A stretch of DNA of 64,000 nt from Hoeflea sp. Lineage in GTDB: Bacteria; Pseudomonadota; Alphaproteobacteria; Rhizobiales; Rhizobiaceae. Below the pieces are notes generated by a model, which was not told where the DNA came from, made no database searches, and worked only from the letters and a program-made list of their open reading frames with translations. The stretch lies in contig NZ_JAUXOD010000032.1 of the NCBI RefSeq assembly GCF_030682515.1, forward strand, positions 1-64,000, given 5' to 3'. This document shows, one piece after another, positions 43,170-50,318 of this stretch (position 1 is the stretch's first letter; each line of letters starts with the position of its first letter). The translations under genes and the position numbers were made by a program.

Positions 43170-44843
43170 ATGACCGCCTCGAAATCGTCGCCAGGGAGCA
43201 ATTGTGTAATCCTGGCGCAGTTTTTTCCCGCGTCGACGGACTTCATGTCCGTCCGGCGCGATATGACCGAAAAATTTTCAGTATCTCTTAAGGCGCGGCC
43301 GCGCCCGCATCACTTCATATCCGCTTTGACCGGCAGTCTTGCAGCCTGCCTCCTGCTTTTCTCGGGGTTCTCCGTGCCGGCGGGTGACCTCGCCGGTCTG
43401 CCCGTGACCCGCGACGATCTGAGCGAAAGGGACCGTCACCGCGTCGAGCAGGTGATCAAGCCGGCGGCCTCCTTCGAGGCCGCTGAACCCTTCGAGGCGA
43501 TGCAGGGCGGCGCCGGCACCTCGACCAAACATGTCAACCGCGACTCGCTCTCCCACTTCACCACCAATCTGACGTTCAAGGAAGAAGAGACCTTCAAGCT
43601 CGGCAACGCCCTGTTCCGCAAGCTCTGGGTGTCCTCGCCCTCCTCGACGCAGGCGTCCGACGGGCTGGGGCCACTGTTCAACGCGCGCGCCTGCCAGAGC
43701 TGCCACATCAAGGACGGCCGCGGCCATCCGCCGGAAGGCGCGGCCGACGCCACCTCGATGTTCCTGCGCCTCGCCCGGCCGGCCCGCACCGACGCGGAGC
43801 GCCAGGCGCTCGAGGAGTTCCGTGTCGCCTCGCTGCCCGATCCCGTCTATGGCGGGCAGCTGCAGGATCTGGCGGTGCCGGGCCTCAAGGCTGAAGGCAG
43901 GATGCTGATCGCCTATGCGGAGCAGAAGGTCGAGCTCGGCGACGGAACCGTCGTCTCCCTGCGCAAGCCCGCCTACAGCGTCGCCGATCTCGGCTACGGG
44001 CCGCTCGATCCCGAGACCACATTGTCGCCGCGCATGACGCCGCCGATGACCGGCCTGGGGCTGATCGAAGCCATCCATCCGGCCGACATAATTGCCCGCG
44101 CCGACCCCGACGACAAGGACGGCGACGGCATTTCGGGCCGTGTCGCCCTGTCCCGAGATGCGGCCACCGGTGCGATCGCCCTCGGCCGTTTCGGCTGGAA
44201 GGCCCAGAACGCCACCGTGCGCCAGCAGTCGGCCGGCGCCTTTGCCGGCGATATCGGCATTTCCACGCCGGACGTCCCCCTGAGCCATGGCGACTGCACT
44301 CCGGCCCAGACCGCATGCCTGGAGCTGCCGACTGGCGTCCAGCCCGGCCTGGGCGACGCCGAAGCGTCCGATCCGGTGCTTGAGCTGGTCACGTTCTACG
44401 CCGAGAACCTCGCCGTGCCGGCGCGCCGCGATGTCGACGACAAGACCGTGCTTGCCGGAAAACAGCTGTTCTACGATCTTGGCTGCGCCTCCTGCCACAC
44501 CCCCAAATATGTCACCTCGCGCCAGGCCGAAAACCCGGCGCACCGGTTCCAGCTGATCTGGCCCTATTCCGATTTCCTGCTGCACGACATGGGCGAAGGC
44601 CTGGCCGATGGCCAGGCCGTGGGGGCCGCCGACGGCCGGGAATGGCGCACGCCGCCGCTCTGGGGCATCGGTCTGACCGAAGTCGTCAACGGCCACACAT
44701 TCTTCCTGCATGACGGCCGCGCGCGCAACTTGAGCGAAGCCATCCTCTGGCATGGCGGCGAGGCCCAGGCCGCTCGCGACCGCTTTGCCGGACTGGACAA
44801 GGCCGGGCGCGACAGTCTCGTCAAATTCCTGGAAAGCCTGTGA
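43170..44843 (+). CDS. Di-haem oxidoreductase family protein (DUF1111)
   Basis: About 557 residues from ATG 43170. Two c-type haem sites are seen: CQSCH at 175-179 (numbering from 43170) and CASCH at 439-443. The first is followed by IKDGRGHPPEG and the last domain has HDMGEGLADG and TFFLHDGRARNL, typical of DUF1111 (di-haem, MauG/peroxidase-like). It is periplasmic, with a hydrophobic signal at SALTGSLAACLLLFSGF. The start is uncertain: AAAAGGAG supports 43170, but the signal peptide would be tidier from ATG 43263. It links electron transfer to the two imelysins encoded on either side. Confidence 0.9.
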   Translation: MTASKSSPGSNCVILAQFFPASTDFMSVRRDMTEKFSVSLKARPRPHHFISALTGSLAACLLLFSGFSVPAGDLAGLPVTRDDLSERDRHRVEQVIKPAASFEAAEPFEAMQGGAGTSTKHVNRDSLSHFTTNLTFKEEETFKLGNALFRKLWVSSPSSTQASDGLGPLFNARACQSCHIKDGRGHPPEGAADATSMFLRLARPARTDAERQALEEFRVASLPDPVYGGQLQDLAVPGLKAEGRMLIAYAEQKVELGDGTVVSLRKPAYSVADLGYGPLDPETTLSPRMTPPMTGLGLIEAIHPADIIARADPDDKDGDGISGRVALSRDAATGAIALGRFGWKAQNATVRQQSAGAFAGDIGISTPDVPLSHGDCTPAQTACLELPTGVQPGLGDAEASDPVLELVTFYAENLAVPARRDVDDKTVLAGKQLFYDLGCASCHTPKYVTSRQAENPAHRFQLIWPYSDFLLHDMGEGLADGQAVGAADGREWRTPPLWGIGLTEVVNGHTFFLHDGRARNLSEAILWHGGEAQAARDRFAGLDKAGRDSLVKFLESL

Positions 44844-45931
44844 TGCGGCCGCTGCTGGCCCTCATCCTGGGGCTGGTTCTTTGCGCGGGGGGCGCCAGGG
44901 CGGAGGAGGCCGGCACGGCGTCGGCGATCGGACCGGTGCTCAAGCGGATGGTGACCGACCATGTTCGCCCTGCCTACGCCGCTTTCGGCAACGCCGCCGC
45001 CGGGCTCGAGACCTCCTTCGAGGCGCTGTGCGCGGAGCCGTCGGACGATGCCCTCCAGGCCGCGCGCGCGGCCTTCCGCGATGCCGCGCTCGCGTGGTCC
45101 CGGATCGAATGGATCCGGCTCGGCGCGGTAATGTCGGAGAACCGGCTCGAGCGCATCCTGTTCTTCCCCGATCGCAAGGGCACCGGCCGGAAACAGGTCC
45201 AGGCGGCGCTTGCAACGCAGGACGAGGGCGTTACCGACGCGGCCGCGCTCGCCGGCCGAAGCGTCGCCATGCAGGGTCTCGGCGCGCTCGAACTCATCCT
45301 GTTCGGCACGGACAGCCAGGCCCTGGCTGAGGCCGGCGCCAGCCATCGCTGCCGGTTCGGCCGCGCCGCGTCCGCCAACATCGCCGCCCTGTCGGGCGAA
45401 CTCAGCGCCGGCTGGGACGAGGGCAGCACCTATCTCGCGATGTTCCTCAAGCCGGGACCGGACAATCCGCTGTTCCGGACCGACCTCGAGGCGCTCAGCG
45501 TCGTGCTGGGCCAGATGATCCACGGGCTCGAGGCAATCCACGACACCCGCCTCGGCGCCTTTCTCGACCGGGAAGACCCGGGTCGCGATCGCCCCAATTC
45601 CGCGCTCTACTGGCGCTCGGACATGACTTTGCCTTCGGTCAGCGCCGGGGTGTCCGGGCTCGAGGATCTCTTCACCCGCAGCGGCATCGAAGTGGCGGCC
45701 CAGGAGCTGGCGCCGCGTCTTGCCGACACGATCCGGTTTGAATTCACCCAGGCGATCCGGACCGCCGACAGCCTCGACGCGCCCGTCGATGTGCTGCTGG
45801 CCGATCCGCAGTCACGCGAAAAACTGGTCTATCTCGCCTATGCCATCAAGATCATCATCGGCCGTCTCGATCAGGAATTTGGCCAGGCCGGCGGACTCGC
45901 CGTCGGATTTTCCTTCGGAGATGGCGATTGA
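44843..45931 (+). CDS. Imelysin-family protein, second copy with a degenerate metal motif
   Basis: 362 residues with a signal peptide (LLALILGLVLCAGGARA). It is an imelysin/peptidase-M75 helical bundle but of a different branch: where the first copy has GYHAIE, this one reads GLGALELILFG, lacking the histidine, as in the DUF1111-linked imelysins. It starts at ATG 44843 on the stop of the DUF1111 gene (TGATG), so it is coupled to it. A periplasmic partner of the di-haem protein is a reasonable inference; direct iron binding is doubtful. Confidence 0.88.
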   Translation: MRPLLALILGLVLCAGGARAEEAGTASAIGPVLKRMVTDHVRPAYAAFGNAAAGLETSFEALCAEPSDDALQAARAAFRDAALAWSRIEWIRLGAVMSENRLERILFFPDRKGTGRKQVQAALATQDEGVTDAAALAGRSVAMQGLGALELILFGTDSQALAEAGASHRCRFGRAASANIAALSGELSAGWDEGSTYLAMFLKPGPDNPLFRTDLEALSVVLGQMIHGLEAIHDTRLGAFLDREDPGRDRPNSALYWRSDMTLPSVSAGVSGLEDLFTRSGIEVAAQELAPRLADTIRFEFTQAIRTADSLDAPVDVLLADPQSREKLVYLAYAIKIIIGRLDQEFGQAGGLAVGFSFGDGD

Positions 45932-47004
45932 CCTGGATCGTCCTTGAACGGCGCAGCTTCCTGGCGGGCGCCGGTCTGGCCTGGCTCCTGGGCCTCAGCC
46001 CCGCCGGTGCTGAGCGTCTGGCAGTATCGGACCTTCTGTTCGCCGCGGCTTACATGGATCCGCAGGGCGCCTATGGCGTGGCGATCCTCGACGGCGCGGG
46101 CGCCATCGTGGCGACCCATCTGCTGCCGGGCCGGGGCCATGGCTTTGCCACAAGCGCCAGGGCCGACTTTCTCGTGGCCTTCGCGCGCCGCCCCGGCAAT
46201 TTCGCCGTCGCCCTGCAAAAGCTGAGCGGCGCCGCGCCGGTGGCCTTTCACACGCCCGCCGACCGGCATTTTTACGGTCACGGGGTGTTCTCCGCAGACG
46301 GTCGGGTGCTGTTTGCCGCCGAGAACGCGTTCAAGACCGGCGAGGGCGTGATCGGGATCTACGACGCCACCTCGGGCTTCACCCGGATCGGGGAGTTCCT
46401 CACCCATGGCATCGGTCCGCACGAGATCGTGCTGATGCCCGACGGCAAGACATTGTGCGTCGCCAATGGCGGGATCCGCACCCATCCCGACCAAGGCCGG
46501 CACAAGCTCAATCTTCCCACCATGGCGCCGTCGATTGCCCTGATCGACACCGGCACCGGGTCGCTCCTGTCCTCCCATGCCCTGCCGCCCCGGCTGCACC
46601 GGTTGTCCCTACGCCACATGGCTGTCGATGCGCGTCACCAGGTCTGGATCGGCGGCCAGTATGAAGGCGACATGATGGATGACGTGCCGGTCCTGGCGAG
46701 ACTGAGCGATGCGGAAGGCCTCGTCGCCATCGACCTGCCCGAGGATGCAGCGCTCGCGCTCGGCAAATACGCCGGATCGGTCGCCATGGGCCAGGACGGG
46801 GTCACGCTCGCCATCGCCTCGCCCAAGGGCGGCGCGGTGGTCACGCTCGACACACGCTCCGGCCGACCGCTCCGGATCGATCCGGCGCCCCGCAGCTGTG
46901 GCGTCCAGGCCATGGGCGATGGTTTTGTGAGCTCGAGCGAAACCGGCCGGTTCGCAACCGCGAACCATGACTGCGCCTGGGACAACCACATCGCCCTTCT
47001 GTGA
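45928..47004 (+). CDS. DUF1513 domain-containing protein
   Basis: 358 residues. The N-terminus LERRSFLAGAGLAWLLGL is a twin-arginine-type signal, so the protein probably crosses the membrane folded. The body is a repetitive beta-propeller-like chain (HFYGHGVFSADGRVLFAAEN, HGIGPHEIVLMPDGKTL, LRHMAVDARHQVWIGGQYEG), characteristic of DUF1513. A TTG start at 45928 overlaps the imelysin stop by 4 bp, with GGAG 8 bp upstream. DUF1513 proteins recur after imelysin-DUF1111-imelysin in proteobacteria, apparently in one iron-related system. Confidence 0.9.
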   Translation: MTWIVLERRSFLAGAGLAWLLGLSPAGAERLAVSDLLFAAAYMDPQGAYGVAILDGAGAIVATHLLPGRGHGFATSARADFLVAFARRPGNFAVALQKLSGAAPVAFHTPADRHFYGHGVFSADGRVLFAAENAFKTGEGVIGIYDATSGFTRIGEFLTHGIGPHEIVLMPDGKTLCVANGGIRTHPDQGRHKLNLPTMAPSIALIDTGTGSLLSSHALPPRLHRLSLRHMAVDARHQVWIGGQYEGDMMDDVPVLARLSDAEGLVAIDLPEDAALALGKYAGSVAMGQDGVTLAIASPKGGAVVTLDTRSGRPLRIDPAPRSCGVQAMGDGFVSSSETGRFATANHDCAWDNHIALL

Positions 47005-47119
47005 GGCGCTGAGGGTCTGGGCCGTCCCGCCGGAACGGGCTGCGGCGCGCATCGATGCGAAGTCAGGCCATGTCCGCGGCGCAGGTGCCGCGGCTGGCGC
47101 AGGCTCCGGTTCGAGCGGT

Positions 47120-47230
47120 TCAGAAAATGGGGTTCTGCCGAACGCGCATCTCGTGCGAGCGCAGCAGCAGGGAGAAGCTTGCGAGTGTGGCGGTTGCGAT
47201 CGCGATCGCGCCAATACCTAGAACAATCAT
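47120..47230 (-). CDS. Possible 36-residue membrane peptide
   Basis: ATG 47230 begins a frame with one hydrophobic helix (IVLGIGAIAIATATLASFSLL) followed by a basic/polar tail (RSHEMRVRQNPIF). CAGGA lies about 9 bp upstream. In its favour are the uninterrupted helix in an otherwise non-coding gap and clean topology. Against it are the size and lack of a known family. It would insert with one membrane span. Confidence 0.35.
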   Translation of the reverse strand: MIVLGIGAIAIATATLASFSLLLRSHEMRVRQNPIF

Positions 47231-47426
47231 TGCTCGATTCCTGGTGACATCATTGTCATCGACGAGAAATCTACTGCCAGAGGCAACTTGCGCGAAGCTT
47301 GCGCGGCATTCTCCACTGCTTTTCCGGCCGATCCGGGTCCGACCAAAAGTAAATATTTCGCGAAAACCCGGACCGGCCACAGCACTTCCCGGGCCTCTGT
47401 CCCGATCGGGGCCCGTCAGACCGGAA

Positions 47427-47469
47427 TTAACCCCAAGATATGATTAACACTGGTGATGCGCCGTTAACC
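47427..47469. promoter_or_regulatory. TTAAC half-site cluster upstream of the chemotaxis operon
   Basis: TTAACC at 47427-47432, TTAAC at 47444-47448 and TTAACC at 47464-47469, in the most AT-rich part of the gap before icpA. The half-site is that of CtrA, but none of the pairs has the standard 7-bp spacing, so CtrA control is only a possibility. Confidence 0.35.
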
Positions 47470-47735
47470 TTCAGGCAAGGATTACCACGTAAAAATCGGC
47501 ACACTCGTCGAATTGCGAATGAAGCGGAACTCCGCTCCCGCAAAGGCATGAAGCCGCTTCGCCGTCCCGGACCAGACAGCCGGATTCACAACATTTCATG
47601 AGCCAGGCAGCGCCTAGGGCAAGTGTGTTCCTCACCACAGCGTGACGGACACGCACACCGCTTAGTCGTTCACTTCGGGGAAGAGCCAGGTTCAAACACA
47701 CTGCGCGGCTGAAAGCCGCCGAACGGGGTAAGCGC

Positions 47736-49313
47736 GTGGGGCAGGTTCAGGCAAGGGTGAGGGATGCGGCCGCGGCTGATGGCCTTCGCGCGCGCCTTGA
47801 TCTGACTGCCTTCGATGAGGCCGGCCGCGAAAGGCTGCGCACCCTGCGGCCGATGATCGAGACCGAAGCCCGCATTGCCCTGTCCGCCTTCTTCGAGCGG
47901 CTGCAGAACACGCCCGAGATCGCCTCCCTGTTCACCTCTGCCCGCCAGATCGACAGGCTGGAAGAGCTTGAAGTTGCGCACTGGTCCATCCTGACCGACG
48001 GCCGCTTCGACGGGCTTTATGTCGACCGCTCGGTCATTCTCGGCGAGGTGCGTCAGCGCATCGGCCTCGATGCAGGCTGGTCGATCGGCGGCCACGCGCT
48101 GGTGCTGGAGCGGGTCATCCGCCGCCTCGTGGAGGAAAGCCGCACCGGCCTGTTCCAGAAATTTTCGCGCCGGGATGGCCGCAACCTGCTGGCAGACCGG
48201 CTGGTCGATGTCGTCAAGGCGGCGCTGATCGATATCGACATGCAGGTGTCGCACCGGCTGAGCGAGCAGACGAAGCTGTTCAACCGCCAGCGCGAGGACG
48301 CCATTGCCGAGGGACGTGCCGCCGTCGAGGCCAGTTTCGGTGCGGCCCTGGCGCGACTGGCCGAAGGCGACCTGTCGGTGCGCGTCGAGCCTGAAAGCGT
48401 CGAACCCCACCGCCAGGCCGCTGACAATTTCAACCTTGCGGTCAGCCGCCTCGAAGAGCTTGTTTCGCGATCCGCAGCACGGCTGTCGGACGCGGAACAG
48501 CTGTCCCGGCGCTTGAACGACGACATTCAGGCGGTCCGCGACGACACGGAACGCCACGGCGCGGCAGTTGGCGGCGAGCAGGGTGCGCTTGCTGCGGTCG
48601 CCAGCCGCATCCGTCTCACCGCCGAAACCGCCCGCAAGGCCGAGGCACTGATCGCCGAGGCCCGCCAGAGCGCCGAGGCGGGCGACCGGGTGGTCGAAAA
48701 CGCCATCGATGCGATGGCTGGGGTGGAGAAATCCGCCGAACAGATCGGCAAGATCATCTCGGTGATCGACGAGATCGCGTTTCAGACCAATCTTCTGGCG
48801 CTCAATGCCGGCATCGAGGCCGCGCGTGCCGGTGACGCGGGCCGCGGTTTCGCGGTCGTGGCCACCGAGGTTCGAGCGCTTGCCCAGAGATCGGCAGGGG
48901 CGGCGAGCGAAATCAAGGATCTCGTTTCCGACGCCAAGTCCCATGTCGGGCGCGGCGTCGGCCTCGTCGGCCAGACAAGGTCGGCCATTTCGGGCCTGGT
49001 CGAGCAGGTCGGCAAAATCTCCCAGGCCGTGGCGGGCGTCGGCGCCGAGGCGGACAACCAGGCTCACGAGCTCACCAGTTCGGTGGCGTCTCTTGGCCAG
49101 GCCGTGGGCCTGATCGCCGCAGGCGGCGCGCGCGGGGCGGGCATGGCGGAAGCCGGCGCGGATCTGCAGCTGGTGATCACCGAGCTCGGCGAACAGATCA
49201 GGTTGCACCGGCAGGCCCATCATGCGGGCTTCCAGAGCGTGGAGCTGTCGGGCCGGTCTGCCCCGGCCCCGCTCACCCAGGATCGCACTCCGCAGCGGAG
49301 GTTGGCGCGATGA
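47736..49313 (+). CDS. icpA: Cytoplasmic methyl-accepting chemotaxis protein with globin-like sensor (IcpA/McpE type)
   Basis: 525 residues with no membrane segment, so a soluble chemoreceptor. Residues about 20-180 resemble the protoglobin sensor of globin-coupled receptors ([37 protein letters not shown]). A HAMP-like stretch at about 205-255 contains [11 protein letters not shown]. The signalling hairpin tip is [20 protein letters not shown] near 345-366. The position usually occupied by the haem-ligating histidine just before RIGL is R106, so haem binding is doubtful. It heads the chemotaxis operon as in Sinorhizobium, where it is called IcpA or McpE. Starts at GTG 47736 after ACGGGG. Confidence 0.9.
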   Translation: MGQVQARVRDAAAADGLRARLDLTAFDEAGRERLRTLRPMIETEARIALSAFFERLQNTPEIASLFTSARQIDRLEELEVAHWSILTDGRFDGLYVDRSVILGEVRQRIGLDAGWSIGGHALVLERVIRRLVEESRTGLFQKFSRRDGRNLLADRLVDVVKAALIDIDMQVSHRLSEQTKLFNRQREDAIAEGRAAVEASFGAALARLAEGDLSVRVEPESVEPHRQAADNFNLAVSRLEELVSRSAARLSDAEQLSRRLNDDIQAVRDDTERHGAAVGGEQGALAAVASRIRLTAETARKAEALIAEARQSAEAGDRVVENAIDAMAGVEKSAEQIGKIISVIDEIAFQTNLLALNAGIEAARAGDAGRGFAVVATEVRALAQRSAGAASEIKDLVSDAKSHVGRGVGLVGQTRSAISGLVEQVGKISQAVAGVGAEADNQAHELTSSVASLGQAVGLIAAGGARGAGMAEAGADLQLVITELGEQIRLHRQAHHAGFQSVELSGRSAPAPLTQDRTPQRRLAR

Positions 49314-49379
49314 TATGGCCTCGGGATCACAAGGCCGCGGCACACTGCACAAGTCCATTCACCCGTGAGGATACCTGAC

Positions 49380-49679
49380 ATGTCGTCCACCGACGCAGCC
49401 CCGAAAACACTTAAACTGCCCGAGGTCCTGGACCTCAATGCGGCCAGCAGGCTGCATGAGCAAGTGCTCGCGCACAAGGGCGAGGATATCGACATCGACG
49501 CAACCGACGTGAGCCGGGTTGGCGCCCAGTGCGTTCAGGTTCTGTTGGCCGCCGCGGTGAGCTGGCGCGCCGATGACCAGAGCCTCAAGGTCAAGCAGGC
49601 GTCAGACGCATTCATCAAGACATTGCAATTGCTGGGAATTTCGGATGAAGCCCTGCTTCCAAAGGAGATGCTGAAATGA
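49380..49679 (+). CDS. cheS: Chemotaxis protein CheS (STAS-like)
   Basis: 99-residue STAS-fold protein (KLPEVLDLNAASRLHEQVLA, DIDATDVSRVGAQCVQVLLA). In S. meliloti the same position holds CheS, which binds CheA and speeds loss of phosphate from the sink regulator CheY1. GAGGA precedes ATG 49380; the cheY1 start overlaps its stop by 4 bp. Confidence 0.9.
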   Translation: MSSTDAAPKTLKLPEVLDLNAASRLHEQVLAHKGEDIDIDATDVSRVGAQCVQVLLAAAVSWRADDQSLKVKQASDAFIKTLQLLGISDEALLPKEMLK

Positions 49680-50041
49680 AGAAGAAGGTTCTCACGGTCG
49701 ATGACTCGCGGACCATCCGCAACATGCTGCTGGTGACGCTCACCAACGCCGGCTTCGATACGGTTCAGGCGGAAGACGGCATCGAAGGCCTCGAGGTGCT
49801 CGAAGAGTCCAATCCGGACGTCATCGTCACCGACATCAACATGCCAAGGCTCGACGGCTTCGGCTTCATCGAGGGCGTCCGTCAGAACGACCGCTTCCGG
49901 GCGATCCCGATTCTGGTGCTGACCACGGAAAGCGACGCAGAAAAGAAGAACCGTGCCCGCGAAGCCGGTGCGACAGGCTGGATCGTCAAGCCTTTCGATC
50001 CCTCCAAGCTTATCGCAGCGATCGAGCGTGTAACCGCCTGA
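49676..50041 (+). CDS. cheY1: Single-domain response regulator CheY1
   Basis: 121-residue CheY. Acidic pair D9/D10 (LTVDDSRT), phospho-acceptor D53 in VIVTDINMPRLDG, T/S switch in VLTTESD, and lysine in WIVKPFDP. In rhizobia CheY1 acts mainly as a phosphate sink for CheA, while CheY2 controls the motor. Located between cheS (4-bp overlap) and cheA (13-bp gap). Confidence 0.95.
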   Translation: MKKKVLTVDDSRTIRNMLLVTLTNAGFDTVQAEDGIEGLEVLEESNPDVIVTDINMPRLDGFGFIEGVRQNDRFRAIPILVLTTESDAEKKNRAREAGATGWIVKPFDPSKLIAAIERVTA

Positions 50042-50054
50042 CAGGATCTGTCCC

Positions 50055-50306
50055 ATGGATATGAATGAAATCAAGGAGATCTTTTTCCAGGAATGCGAGG
50101 AACAGCTCGCAGAACTGGAATCCGGTCTGCTCAGAATCAATGACGGTGATTCCGATCCGGAAACGGTCAATGCCGTGTTCCGCGCAGTGCATTCGATCAA
50201 GGGCGGCGCAGGCGCCTTCGGTCTCGATGACCTCGTCTCCTTTGCGCACGTGTTCGAGACGACACTTGATTGCGTTCGATCCAACAAGCTCCAGACATCG
50301 TCTTAA
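50055..50306 (+). CDS. cheA: CheA N-terminal fragment: P1 helices A-C, ended by an in-frame stop
   Basis: 83 residues starting MDMNEIKEIFFQECEEQLAE, the normal start of rhizobial CheA. The P1 (HPt) phosphorylation site H46 is intact in AVHSIKGGAGAFG. The frame ends at TAA 50304-50306 after SNKLQTSS. The same frame then continues without interruption as LLKVMLKSADVLADLT, which in intact CheA is P1 helix D. So one nonsense codon, not a frameshift, divides the gene. This piece lacks helix D and is unlikely to fold as a full four-helix bundle alone. See the matching CheA C-terminal entry. Confidence 0.85.
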   Translation: MDMNEIKEIFFQECEEQLAELESGLLRINDGDSDPETVNAVFRAVHSIKGGAGAFGLDDLVSFAHVFETTLDCVRSNKLQTSS

Positions 50307-50318
50307 CTGCTCAAGGTC

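Larger units (their letters stand above)
47005..47735. other. Long intergenic region before the chemotaxis operon
   Basis: 731 bp. The first part is GC-rich and featureless. A short minus-strand membrane ORF candidate lies at 47120-47230. The AT-richer stretch 47427-47469 holds three TTAAC half-sites and is the likely promoter area for icpA. The last 250 bp contain a codon-like minus frame (47471-47701) that I reject. Confidence 0.6.

Noticed and set aside
47471-47701. A 76-codon minus-strand frame with several cysteines
   Set aside because: Poor ribosome-binding context, no coherent fold, and it lies in the probable promoter/leader of the chemotaxis operon.
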